A DNA stretch of 64,000 nt from positions 59,637 to 123,636 of the forward strand of contig NZ_JAKJHW010000008.1 in NCBI RefSeq assembly GCF_021646685.1, written 5' to 3'. The translations under genes and the position numbers were made by a program. Numbering within the stretch: position 1 is the stretch's first letter; the number at the start of each line of letters is the position of its first letter. Below, one piece after another: positions 43,953 through 52,265 of this stretch. The notes under the pieces are model-generated. The model ran no database searches and was not told where the DNA came from. It was given only the letters and a program-made list of their open reading frames with translations. Source of the stretch: Pseudalkalibacillus salsuginis (GTDB taxonomy: Bacteria > Bacillota > Bacilli > Bacillales > Fictibacillaceae).

Positions 43953-46155
43953 GGATAAACAGAAGTTCTCTGTCGGTTCGTTCTTGTTATATATGCTCGG
44001 GTTCTTACTGTTCTGGGAATGGTTGCGGCCTTTGTCAACGTTCACCGACACAGATTACTTATCGATTTTCGTCTTGTTTTCAGCTTTCCTATTTACGTTG
44101 TCTTACTTTGAATTATCAGTTTGGGTCGCTTTCCCGATCAAGGTATTAGCGCTTCTATATGCCTTGCATTCGATTTATTTTCCTGTTTCTTTCTTTGATT
44201 TTCAATGGATGAGCTATCTGATCAATGATTTATTCGGAAGTATGAAGCATGCTTTTGCTAGGGACTGGGATAGCATGAGCAGCATCAGCAGAACCTTTTT
44301 GTTCCTGATATTATTATGGCTGATCAGTTATTTGATGCACTACTGGCTGATTCAGGCGCGGCGAATCTTTTTGTTTTTCATCATAACGGTCCTTTATGTA
44401 ACGGTTGTCGATACCTTCACAGTTTATGATGCGTCCAGTGCAATCGTCAGGACTGTCATCATCGGTTTTGTGCTTTTGGGGATTCTAAGGTTCATTAGGA
44501 TCATAGAGTTGAAGGGATTCAAAGTCAATGAAAACCAATTCCCAATGATGTGGATTGTGCCCCTTGCGGCATTGATTGCCTTTTCGTCTTTTCTCGGCTA
44601 TCTGGCCCCAAAAGCTGCACCGCAATGGCCTGATCCAGTTCCATTCATAACAGCAGTCGGCAACCAGTCAGATGAAGGGGATGGCCCAGGTAATGGTGGG
44701 GGAATCCAAAAGATCGGATATGGAACAAATGACAGTCGTCTAGGAGGCCCTTTCGTTTACGATGACTCGCCGGTTTTCATGACGACCATTGAAGAGCTGC
44801 ATTACTGGCGGGTGGAATCGAAGGAAGTTTATACAGGGCAAGGCTGGAAAACAGAGACTGCAGAACCTCAAAGCGAGTCTGTCAATCCGGATGATGTGTC
44901 ACTCGATTCCATTCATGCAGTCACATACAATGACAATGTACGTTCAGAAGAGTTGACGGCTGAAGTAGAGGTATTACGGAATAACTCCTACCCGTTCGTC
45001 ATTTTCCCTGGCGAGCTCCAGTCAATTGAAACTGAAGAAGACCGGATCTATCAAATGAATACGATCACGAACAAGTTGATGACATTCGACCAGGCTGAAG
45101 AGTCGGGGCTAGGGGAATATACAGTCAATTATAAAGTTCCCCAGTTTTCAGAAACGTTGTTAAGCAACAGCAGTACAGATTATCCGGCTGAAATTACGGA
45201 ACGGTATCTTCAGCTGCCGGAAGATCTTCCTGAGGAAATTCAGAGTCTTACAGAAGAGATTGTCGCTGATGAAGATGATCCTTATGGGAAAGCGAAAGCT
45301 ATCGAACGATATTTTTCCAGGAATGGATTTTCTTATAATACGACGGATGTGGCTGTTCCGGGCAGTAATGATGACTATGTGGCCCAATTCTTGTTCGAAT
45401 CGAAGCTCGGCTATTGTGATAACTTCTCGTCTTCAATGGCCGTTATGCTCAGAACAATCGGCATTCCGACACGATGGGTAAAAGGATTTACCCGCGGGGA
45501 CTATGAACAGACTCTGCAGGATGGACGGCGTATGTATCAGATCACGAATTCTAACGCCCACTCGTGGGTGGAAGTCTATTTTGAGGGTGTTGGCTGGGTA
45601 CCATTCGAACCGACACAAGGCTTCCTGGACTTGCCTAACTTTGTATCTGATTATGAGGACAACACATCAGAAACAGATGTGCCAGAAGAACAGGATGAAC
45701 AGAATGAACAGGCGCGGAATACCGAGGATTCTTCAGGTTCAACCGGATATCAATTCCCGATTGACCTTGATAAAGTCCTTACGTGGTTGAAGTGGGGTTC
45801 ATTATCACTTCTGATCTTGTTGGTAATTTCAGGAATGTTCGCATACTTGACCCGTAAAAATTGGCTGGACAAATACTTCCTGTGGCGTTTCAGAAAACGT
45901 AAGGATGATGAGCATGTCTTTGATGATGCTTACCATCGCTTGCTCTGGTTGCTTGAGCAATATGGGATCAAGAAGCGGCCACACCAGACTTTACGGGAAT
46001 ACGCCCTTGAGGTGGACCGTTATTTGGATACAGGTGATATGCGAATTCTGACGAAGAAATATGAGCACACCCGCTATAGTAATCATGCACGTCAAGTTGA
46101 TTGGGAAGACACGAAGGAATTGTGGGAAAATTTAATTAAAAGGATACGACCTTGA
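43939..46155 (+). CDS. yebA: Membrane protein with extracellular transglutaminase-like domain (YebA/TgpA-like)
   Basis: The 738-residue protein has about six N-terminal membrane segments (about 10-230), then a large extracellular part. That part carries a transglutaminase-like core: catalytic Cys493 in KLGYCDNFSSSMAVMLR and His in NSNAHSWVEVYF with the downstream acidic FEPTQGF. A membrane segment near 615-635 and a cytoplasmic DUF4129-type tail end the protein. With MoxR and DUF58 it forms the standard three-gene module, perhaps remodelling wall proteins or peptides. ATG 43939 follows AAGGCGGGTG; GTG 43930 is the alternative. Its stop codon overlaps the guaA promoter. Confidence 0.9.
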   Translation: MPQYEDKQKFSVGSFLLYMLGFLLFWEWLRPLSTFTDTDYLSIFVLFSAFLFTLSYFELSVWVAFPIKVLALLYALHSIYFPVSFFDFQWMSYLINDLFGSMKHAFARDWDSMSSISRTFLFLILLWLISYLMHYWLIQARRIFLFFIITVLYVTVVDTFTVYDASSAIVRTVIIGFVLLGILRFIRIIELKGFKVNENQFPMMWIVPLAALIAFSSFLGYLAPKAAPQWPDPVPFITAVGNQSDEGDGPGNGGGIQKIGYGTNDSRLGGPFVYDDSPVFMTTIEELHYWRVESKEVYTGQGWKTETAEPQSESVNPDDVSLDSIHAVTYNDNVRSEELTAEVEVLRNNSYPFVIFPGELQSIETEEDRIYQMNTITNKLMTFDQAEESGLGEYTVNYKVPQFSETLLSNSSTDYPAEITERYLQLPEDLPEEIQSLTEEIVADEDDPYGKAKAIERYFSRNGFSYNTTDVAVPGSNDDYVAQFLFESKLGYCDNFSSSMAVMLRTIGIPTRWVKGFTRGDYEQTLQDGRRMYQITNSNAHSWVEVYFEGVGWVPFEPTQGFLDLPNFVSDYEDNTSETDVPEEQDEQNEQARNTEDSSGSTGYQFPIDLDKVLTWLKWGSLSLLILLVISGMFAYLTRKNWLDKYFLWRFRKRKDDEHVFDDAYHRLLWLLEQYGIKKRPHQTLREYALEVDRYLDTGDMRILTKKYEHTRYSNHARQVDWEDTKELWENLIKRIRP

Positions 46156-46180
46156 CCGCGTCATAGGCGACTGTTAGAAT
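46152..46180 (+). promoter_or_regulatory. Sigma-A promoter of guaA
   Basis: TTGACC (46152-46157), a 17-base spacer and TAGAAT (46175-46180) place the start near 46187, about 25 bases before the riboswitch. The -35 box overlaps the stop codon of yebA. Confidence 0.75.
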
Positions 46181-46210
46181 AAATCCATATTTTATACGGA
46201 AAACTCTACT

Positions 46211-46283
46211 CCCTTCATATATGTCCGGGAATATGGCCCGGATGTTTCTACCAGATCACCTTAAATGATCTGACTATGGAGGC
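46211..46283 (+). ncRNA. Guanine riboswitch upstream of guaA
   Basis: This is a purine aptamer: P1 is CTTCATA (46213-46219) with TATGGAG (46275-46281). P2 is GTCCGGG/CCCGGAT and P3 is CCAGATCA/TGATCTG, with conserved junction and loop bases ATATGG, GTTTCTACC and ACCTTAAAT. The specificity base just before the 3' strand of P1 is C (46274), so it binds guanine or hypoxanthine and not adenine. Ligand binding should favour the downstream terminator and lower GMP synthase. Confidence 0.9.
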
Positions 46284-46306
46284 AGGCCTGTTTGTGCGTG
46301 TCAACC

Positions 46307-46350
46307 AGAACCCTGCCTTCATTGGTTTGGGTTCTTTTACTTTGTTTTTA
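46307..46350 (+). terminator. Riboswitch-controlled terminator before guaA
   Basis: AGAACCC (46307-46313) pairs with GGGTTCT (46329-46335), followed by a T-rich stretch TTTACTTTGTTTTT. It is the expression platform of the guanine riboswitch. The next 350 bases before guaA hold no other recognisable element. Confidence 0.7.
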
Positions 46351-46699
46351 GGCTCTGTTATTCTTAATGGTTGATTTTCGCCTCCACGGGCGATCCGCAA
46401 GATTCCTCACTTGCACAGGATATGCTGGCTTCAAGGTTCCCCACAGGACGTTGTGTTTTTTAGTCGAAGATCCTTAAATTACAGTTCACTGAGGGTCTCG
46501 TCTGGCTTGCTTTTCCTGATGGGGATATGTGGCGAAATCAAGCTTTAGCGCAGAAGTTACCCTTATCATTAGGCAAGAAATCAACAAAAAAATTCAACTA
46601 AGCCTAGTTTTAAAATAGAAAAGCCTGAACGACGAGGGAAAGTATGATTCTGGGATTATTGACAAACTAAATAATAGATCCGTAAGAGAGGTGGCTGAC

Positions 46700-48238
46700 A
46701 TGAATACAACTGAAGAAATGATTATTGTACTGGATTTTGGCGGCCAGTACAATCAATTGATTACAAGACGTATCCGTGACTTAGGTGTATACAGTGAACT
46801 TCATTCCCATAAAATCACGGTAGAAAAAATCAAGGAGCTGAACCCTGCTGGAATCATCTTCTCAGGTGGCCCCAACAGTGCATACACACCAGATTCACCA
46901 AAATGCGATGAACGAATTTTTGATTTAGGTATCCCGGTCCTTGGGATTTGTTACGGAATGCAATTAATGACGCATCATTTCGGCGGCAAGGTTGAAAAAG
47001 CGAACCACCGGGAATACGGTAAAGCTTCCGTGGCATTACGCCATTACAATGAATTGTATAAAGATTTACCAGAAGAACAAACGGTATGGATGAGTCATGG
47101 TGACCTTGTCGTTGCACCTCCTGAAGACTTTCAGACCGATGTGACGAGCCCTTCCTGTCCTGTAGCGGGTATGAGCGATCCATCCCGGAACCTTTACGGT
47201 GTCCAATTCCACCCTGAGGTAAGACATAGTGAATATGGAATAGAACTGCTAAAGAACTTCGTCGTCAACATCTGTAAATGTAAAAAGATCTGGTCGATGG
47301 AAAACTTCATTGAAGATGAAATCGAGAAGGTCAGAAAAATCGTCGGGGATAAAAAAGTCCTTTGCGCGCTTAGTGGAGGAGTCGACTCTTCTGTTGTCGC
47401 GGCACTTATCCATAAAGCGATTGGCGACCAGCTTATTTGTATGTTCGTTGATCACGGGTTACTGCGAAAAGGTGAAGCCGACAGCGTCATGAAAACATTC
47501 GGTGACTCGTTCAATATGAATATGATCAAAATCGATGCGAAGGACCGTTTCTTAGGGAAGCTGAAGGGTGTAACGGACCCAGAACAGAAACGTAAAATCA
47601 TCGGGAATGAATTTATCTATGTGTTTGATGAAGAAGCCTCTAAACTGGAGGGAATCGACTATCTGGCACAAGGTACACTCTATACCGATATCATCGAGAG
47701 TGGAACTGACACAGCACAAACGATCAAATCACACCATAATGTCGGCGGATTGCCTGAAGATATGCAGTTCCAATTGATCGAGCCGCTGAACACTCTTTTT
47801 AAAGATGAAGTACGTAAAGTCGGAACGGAACTCGGGCTGCCTGAAGAGATCGTCTGGCGTCAACCGTTTCCAGGTCCAGGGCTCGGTATTCGTGTTCTTG
47901 GAGAAGTGACGGAAGAAAAGCTGAAGATTGTCCGTGATTCTGATGCGATTTTGCGGGAGGAAATCAAGAATGCAGGTTTGGACCGTGAAATTTGGCAATA
48001 CTTCACTGCGCTTCCGAACATGAGAAGTGTAGGGGTAATGGGGGATATGAGGACCTATGATTATACGGTCGGTATCCGGGCGGTAACTTCCATTGACGGG
48101 ATGACTTCGGATTGGGCCCGAATTCCATGGGAAGTCCTAGAACGTATTTCGAACCGGATCGTAAACGAAGTAGATCATGTGAATCGTATCGTATATGATG
48201 TCACCTCTAAGCCACCATCCACAATCGAATGGGAATAA
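46700..48238 (+). CDS. guaA: GMP synthase (glutamine-hydrolysing)
   Basis: The 512-residue protein has an N-terminal class I glutamine amidotransferase domain (about 8-200) with Cys84 in GICYGMQ and the His/Glu pair in QFHPEVRH. An ATP pyrophosphatase domain ([17 protein letters not shown]) and a C-terminal dimerisation domain ending KPPSTIEWE follow. It converts XMP to GMP. GAGAGGTGG lies just before ATG 46700; GTG 46691 is the alternative. It is under guanine riboswitch control, as is the permease gene downstream. Confidence 0.97.
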   Translation: MNTTEEMIIVLDFGGQYNQLITRRIRDLGVYSELHSHKITVEKIKELNPAGIIFSGGPNSAYTPDSPKCDERIFDLGIPVLGICYGMQLMTHHFGGKVEKANHREYGKASVALRHYNELYKDLPEEQTVWMSHGDLVVAPPEDFQTDVTSPSCPVAGMSDPSRNLYGVQFHPEVRHSEYGIELLKNFVVNICKCKKIWSMENFIEDEIEKVRKIVGDKKVLCALSGGVDSSVVAALIHKAIGDQLICMFVDHGLLRKGEADSVMKTFGDSFNMNMIKIDAKDRFLGKLKGVTDPEQKRKIIGNEFIYVFDEEASKLEGIDYLAQGTLYTDIIESGTDTAQTIKSHHNVGGLPEDMQFQLIEPLNTLFKDEVRKVGTELGLPEEIVWRQPFPGPGLGIRVLGEVTEEKLKIVRDSDAILREEIKNAGLDREIWQYFTALPNMRSVGVMGDMRTYDYTVGIRAVTSIDGMTSDWARIPWEVLERISNRIVNEVDHVNRIVYDVTSKPPSTIEWE

Positions 48239-48281
48239 ACGAACAATAATACTTTTAAATCGATTAATGTTCGTGTTTTTG

Positions 48282-48310
48282 TTGACATATTTCGTCAACG
48301 CCATTACACT
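48282..48310 (+). promoter_or_regulatory. Sigma-A promoter of the purine permease gene
   Basis: TTGACA (48282-48287), a 17-base spacer and TACACT (48305-48310) predict a start near 48317, just before the second riboswitch. Confidence 0.75.
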
Positions 48311-48333
48311 GATAAAGAAATAATAAAGATAAC

Positions 48334-48408
48334 GTCATCGTATAATGTCGGGGATAAGGCCCGAAAGTTTCTACCAGGCTACCGTAAATAGCTTGACTAC
48401 GAGGGATG
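48334..48408 (+). ncRNA. Guanine riboswitch upstream of pbuG
   Basis: P1 TCGTA (48338-48342) pairs with TACGA (48398-48402). The core AATGTCGGGGATAAGGCCCG, then GTTTCTACC, CAGGCTACCGTAAATAGCTTG follows the purine aptamer consensus. C at 48397 marks guanine specificity. The sequence is clearly related to the copy before guaA. Confidence 0.92.
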
Positions 48409-48460
48409 AATCAATAGGACAACCTATCATTGGATTGGCCTGTTCCAACCCTTGTCGTCA

Positions 48461-48498
48461 AAGCTTCAGGTATCTGCCTGAAGCTTTTTTTCTGTTTT
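48461..48498 (+). terminator. Riboswitch terminator before pbuG
   Basis: AAGCTTCAGG (48461-48470) pairs perfectly with CCTGAAGCTT (48477-48486), followed by TTTTTTCTG. Confidence 0.88.
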
Positions 48499-48502
48499 TT
48501 TC

Positions 48503-48612
48503 GGTGCCAGGCACCTTTTTCAAACCCTTGGTACACACGGGTTTTGAAAAAGTGCCTGGCACTATCTGAGAAGGCTTGGTACTCAAGGGTTTTGAAAGTG
48601 TACCAGGCACCA
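48503..48612. repeat. GTGCCAGGCAC-type inverted and direct repeat cluster
   Basis: GGTGCCAGGCACC (48503-48515) and GTGCCTGGCAC (48552-48562) bound a long, nearly perfect inverted repeat whose arms also include TTTTTCAAACCC and GGGTTTTGAAAAA. A third unit ending GTGTACCAGGCACC (48598-48611) repeats CTTGGTAC....GGGTTTTGAAA directly. It sits between the riboswitch terminator and the pbuG start, within the mRNA leader. Similar GGTGCC repeats are scattered in many Bacillaceae genomes (from memory). Confidence 0.75.
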
Positions 48613-48636
48613 AAAGAAAAGGGGAGTGTTTGGGGG

Positions 48637-49932
48637 ATGGATCGTTTTTTTGGTTTTAAGGAATATGGAACAACTTATCGAAAAGAGTTCATTGCAGGTT
48701 TGACCACGTTTTTATCTATGGCATATATTCTATTCGTCAATCCCGCGATCCTTGGAGATGCCGGGATGGACAAGGGGGCTGTCTTTGTAGCGACAGCTCT
48801 TGCTGCTGCAATCGGTTCACTTGTTATGGGGCTTTTGGCAAACTATCCGATTGCCCTTGCACCAGGAATGGGGCTTAATGCCTTTTTCACCTATTCCGTT
48901 GTCATGGTCATGGGTATTCCATGGCAGACAGCACTTGCAGGTGTTCTTGTTTCTGGATTGGTTTTCATCGTCATCACCGTATTGAAGATCAGAGAGACGA
49001 TCATAAATGCGATTCCGCAGGAATTGAAATATGCTGCCGCAAGCGGTATTGGATTGTTCATCGCTTTCATCGGCTTACAGAATGCAGGAATTGTCGAGAA
49101 TAACGATTCCACCTTGGTACAGCTAGGGAATTTGACAAGTGGTGATACACTGCTTGCCATCTTCGGATTGGTCGTCATCGTCATTTTCATGGTCCGTGGG
49201 ATCAAGGGCGGTATCTTTTATGGGATGGTACTTACAGCTATCGTAGGTCTTATTTTTCAACAAATCCCACTTCCGTCTGGTATTATCGGTGCGGTTCCTA
49301 GTTTAGAGCCTACGTTTGGTGAAGCGGTCAAACATTTGAATCAAATCACGACAATCGATATGCTGGTCGTCGTGTTGACATTCTTGTTCGTCGACTTCTT
49401 TGACACGGCAGGTACACTGATGGCGGTTGCATCTCAGGCAGGATTGATGAAGGACAACAAATTGCCGCGCGCAGGACGCGCACTTTTAGCAGACTCTTCT
49501 GCTACAGTAGTCGGAGCCGTATTGGGAACCTCTACGACAACCGCTTATATTGAATCTTCTTCAGGGGTTGCAGCCGGTGGGCGAACAGGATTTACTTCCG
49601 TTGTGACAGCAGGCTTTTTCTTATTAGCTCTGCTATTTTCACCATTGCTCGGTGTGGTCACACCGTCTGTGACAGCACCGGTATTGATCATTGTGGGAGT
49701 ATTGATGGTCGCTGTACTCGGCAAGATTGAGTGGCATCGGTTCGAAATTGCAACTCCAGCATTCTTGACGATCATTGCCATGCCATTGACATACAGCATT
49801 GCAACAGGGATTGCACTCGGATTCATCATGTATCCAATCACGATGCTTGTAAAAGGAAAATGGAAAGATGTACACCCGATCATGTATTTCATGTTTTTCA
49901 TCTTCATCTTGTATTTTGCATTCCTGGCATAG
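48637..49932 (+). CDS. pbuG: Hypoxanthine/guanine permease, AzgA-type NCS2 family
   Basis: The 431-residue membrane protein opens with MDRFFGFKEYGTTYRKEFIAGLTTFLSMAYI, characteristic of PbuG/AdeQ-type permeases. It has about 12 hydrophobic segments, LAPGMGLNAFFTYSVV, and VDFFDTAGTLMAVASQAG in the middle. It imports hypoxanthine and guanine by proton symport, matching the guanine riboswitch upstream. ATG 48637 follows GGGGAG; a longer in-frame opening to 48430 would run through the terminator and repeat and is rejected. A terminator lies at 49951. Confidence 0.95.
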   Translation: MDRFFGFKEYGTTYRKEFIAGLTTFLSMAYILFVNPAILGDAGMDKGAVFVATALAAAIGSLVMGLLANYPIALAPGMGLNAFFTYSVVMVMGIPWQTALAGVLVSGLVFIVITVLKIRETIINAIPQELKYAAASGIGLFIAFIGLQNAGIVENNDSTLVQLGNLTSGDTLLAIFGLVVIVIFMVRGIKGGIFYGMVLTAIVGLIFQQIPLPSGIIGAVPSLEPTFGEAVKHLNQITTIDMLVVVLTFLFVDFFDTAGTLMAVASQAGLMKDNKLPRAGRALLADSSATVVGAVLGTSTTTAYIESSSGVAAGGRTGFTSVVTAGFFLLALLFSPLLGVVTPSVTAPVLIIVGVLMVAVLGKIEWHRFEIATPAFLTIIAMPLTYSIATGIALGFIMYPITMLVKGKWKDVHPIMYFMFFIFILYFAFLA

Positions 49933-49950
49933 GCGCAATTGAAAAGCATC

Positions 49951-49990
49951 AAGGGATGGCCGTCTGATGAATGGCCATCCCTTCTTTTAA
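49951..49990 (+). terminator. Terminator after pbuG
   Basis: AAGGGATGGCC pairs with GGCCATCCCTT over an 11-base loop and is followed by CTTTTAAAGG. Confidence 0.85.
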
Positions 49991-49995
49991 AGGAT

Positions 49996-50179
49996 AAGAC
50001 AAAGTATAAAATTTTGGTCGCGGTGAAGTGATGTCTAGCTCCACCGCCCAACCACTTGGATCACTTCAGTCCTCCTGCGGCGGTCGACACGCAGAACCGA
50101 ACTTTGTTTGATCCGAGCCTCCTCGTCAGACTTCCAGTGACCTTCGTGGCTGATCAGGGCGTTTGCGCTTTTCTTGTAT
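49996..50179. repeat. Dispersed intergenic repeat, copy D (with insertion)
   Basis: It opens AAGACAAAGTATAAAATTTTGG and ends GCGCTTTTCTTGTAT, with the shared blocks CTAGCTCCACCGCCCAACC, ACTTGGATCACTTCAGTCC, GACTTCCAGTGACCTTCGTGG and TGATCAGGGCGTTT. Relative to copies A and B, about 33 extra bases (50084-50116) interrupt the loop between GCGGCGG and GCCTCC, leaving the stem intact. Confidence 0.85.
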
Positions 50180-50708
50180 CCGTATGGACCTGCTGCAATC
50201 AAAGCGGCAAGTCCGTTTTTTTTAGACTAATTCACCAAGATATTTTTGTGCGAAAAACGCCGAATATTGTTACCGGCATTCAACTTTATAAACATCTCTT
50301 TGTGTCTGAAAGAACGTGATATTAGACCTATGAAAAGTCGTTTAACGAAAATATTTGTAACAATATAGAAATATAAAAATTTTCATAAATTTACATATAT
50401 AAGCTTATAAAGGCTTTCCTTAAACGAATTATCATATCTAAATCTGCCAAAAGGATAAGATCGGACAAAAATCTCCGCAAAGGTCCTTTTTACTCTGATA
50501 CTGTCCCGAAAAGTATCTTGAATTCAAGATGTTGGTTCTGAAGGATCAGTTTAAAACCATATTTTGACATTTTTGTTTTAAAACCTACTTTGACGGGTGT
50601 GGCATTGTTTGGTAGTTTTTCCTTATGATATGAACATTTTTTGTCATTTCTACACTAATTTCACGAGTGACTTGACCACCCAGTCGATTTGTTGGAGGAT
50701 GTTTCACT
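50180..50708. other. AT-rich gene-free region before the pilus locus
   Basis: About 530 bases without a convincing gene. AAAGTATCTTGAATTCAAGATGTT around 50510 contains a TCTTGAATTCAAGA palindrome. TTTTGACA-like hexamers occur near 50570 and 50590, and TATGATATGAAC near 50625. The pilus operon promoter is probably here but could not be fixed. No cyclic-di-GMP riboswitch core (GCAAACC...GCAAAGC) is present. Confidence 0.4.
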
Positions 50709-51446
50709 ATGAAACTTGTAATTGATGAAACGTTAGGGAACTTTCAAGTAGAAGATTTAATCATTAAACCAGTAAACACAAAGTTTGGTCCTAAACCGAT
50801 CAAGGAAATCATCCAGGATAAGGAATCGAAGTCATTGTCCAGATCTCTCGGAATCACTCCATTCAGCCAGTTGGAGCAGATCCGCTTTTTCAGAAATTTA
50901 TCTGATACGCACGAAATCTTATACTTCTATGATCCAGCCTATACCGATATCCAATTGATCCGGAGGCTTCAGAATTGGTTGTACCCAGATCAATCATTAA
51001 ACTGTTACCCAATCCTACATAACCGTGCGACACTCTATATGCTGCTCGATAAATTATCTCGAGAGAGCCATGAATCTTCATCCACAGTTACCAATCGTAT
51101 TGCACAATACAGCAGTACTACCCAAGAATGGATCATTACCCCCGATCCTAAAGCCTTTTATAAAAATCAAATACGCTCCATCTATAAAAAGAAAAAGAAA
51201 CCATTCAAACTATTGGTTTCTGAAAAGGGCAAAGCGAAAATTGAAGAAACGGGCAGTCTGGATGAACTGGTCGACAGTGTGGTGAGCCGTGATGATGTCC
51301 TTTCGTCACAAACATGGCTGGTATCGAAAGGCCTTTCAAATGATTTATCCGTAAAGGATCATATAAAACATTATGAATTAGAAGAGTACAATCTACCTGT
51401 TAATGTACCCTTTGTACATATAGTAAACCAACCTACCTTAAATTGA
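50709..51446 (+). CDS. Protein of unknown function at the head of the Tad pilus locus
   Basis: This 245-residue protein starts MKLVIDETLGNFQVEDLI and has no signal peptide or membrane segment, so it is probably cytoplasmic. It has a possible receiver- or ATPase-like middle (EILYFYDPAYTDIQLIRRLQNWLYPD) and a lysine-rich stretch (YKKKKKPFKLLVSEKGKAKIEE). No family was recognised. GGAGGATG precedes ATG 50709, and the CpaB-like gene follows after 15 bases with the same orientation, so it is likely co-transcribed. It may regulate or help assemble the pilus; that is only a guess from position. Confidence 0.75.
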   Translation: MKLVIDETLGNFQVEDLIIKPVNTKFGPKPIKEIIQDKESKSLSRSLGITPFSQLEQIRFFRNLSDTHEILYFYDPAYTDIQLIRRLQNWLYPDQSLNCYPILHNRATLYMLLDKLSRESHESSSTVTNRIAQYSSTTQEWIITPDPKAFYKNQIRSIYKKKKKPFKLLVSEKGKAKIEETGSLDELVDSVVSRDDVLSSQTWLVSKGLSNDLSVKDHIKHYELEEYNLPVNVPFVHIVNQPTLN

Positions 51447-51461
51447 TGGAGTGACGAAGCA

Positions 51462-52250
51462 ATGATCGATGCTAAGAGAAAAGCATTCATTTTTTTGGCG
51501 ATTGCATTCATTTTAGCTGTTGCAGCTGCAGGATTTATCATCAACCAGATCCAAATGGCGCAGGATTCCCTGAGCGCGACAGTAAAAGTTGCCGCAGCGG
51601 CAAAGGATGTCCAATCGTATACCTCACTAGAGGATGGCGACATTACATGGGTGGAGATGCCGAAAACAGCCCAAGTGGATTCATTCATCCAGCGATCAGA
51701 AGATTTGGATGATTCCATAACCGTTGTCAACTTGAAAGAAGGAGATCTGGTCACAAAAAGTGTAGTCAGGAAAAAGATTGATATTCCTGCTGATCATAGA
51801 GTGGTCTGGCTGAACCCTAGCGAAAATGTCCTTATCGACCAGGGGGTAGCTGAAGGGGATTTGGTAGATATCATATCTGTCATGGATAACAAAGAAAAAG
51901 GGGTCATTACAGAACGGCTTCTGCAAAGTGTCCGTGTCGTCCAATTTGAAGAAAAGAGTGAAGGCCCCCCTGCAATCAAAGTTTCCTTACCGGTGAATGA
52001 TGCGGAACGATTGATCCATTCACAAAATGCAGCCAAACAGATCCGGGTCTTAAGGGTCAACCAGGTCATGGAAGACAATAATGCAACACCGGATGCCTCA
52101 GAAGAAACTTCTACAAAACCAAAGCAAGAAGAACAAAAGGAAGCACCGACACAAAAAGAGGCAGAAAAGAAGCCTGATGATGCTGCAGCTGACAAACCGA
52201 ATGGTGAAAAAGCAGAAAAACCAGAAGACAAAAAAGACGAGAAGCAGTAA
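51462..52250 (+). CDS. cpaB: Flp pilus assembly protein CpaB/RcpC (SAF domain)
   Basis: The 262-residue protein has one N-terminal membrane segment (about 8-30) and a SAF domain (about 38-105; ATVKVAAAAKDVQSYTSLEDGDITWVEMPK). An RcpC-type beta domain (about 110-205; VVWLNPSENVLIDQGVAEGDLVDII) follows. A disordered tail of Lys, Glu, Pro and Asp (about 208-262) resembles a wall-spanning linker. CpaB proteins form an outer part of Tad secretion machines; in Gram-positives it would sit outside the membrane. GGAGTGACGA precedes ATG 51462. Confidence 0.85.
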   Translation: MIDAKRKAFIFLAIAFILAVAAAGFIINQIQMAQDSLSATVKVAAAAKDVQSYTSLEDGDITWVEMPKTAQVDSFIQRSEDLDDSITVVNLKEGDLVTKSVVRKKIDIPADHRVVWLNPSENVLIDQGVAEGDLVDIISVMDNKEKGVITERLLQSVRVVQFEEKSEGPPAIKVSLPVNDAERLIHSQNAAKQIRVLRVNQVMEDNNATPDASEETSTKPKQEEQKEAPTQKEAEKKPDDAAADKPNGEKAEKPEDKKDEKQ

Positions 52251-52265
52251 AGGAGAAGATGTCCG

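Noticed and set aside
48345..48636. Upstream extension of pbuG and a separate 74-codon frame
   Set aside because: Both run through the guanine riboswitch, its terminator and the GTGCCAGGCAC repeat; ATG 48637 with GGGGAG is the credible start.
49545..50051. 168-codon minus-strand frame overlapping the end of pbuG
   Set aside because: It starts inside repeat copy D and runs antisense through a clear permease gene; composition is that of a shadow frame.
50056..50319. 87-codon open frame after pbuG
   Set aside because: Most of it is repeat copy D; it has no ribosome site and its protein-like wording comes from the repeat.
50280..50708. Possible cyclic-di-GMP riboswitch before the pilus locus
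   Set aside because: A CCGCAAAGG string is present, but the other conserved blocks (GCAAACC, GGGACGCAAAGC) are missing.
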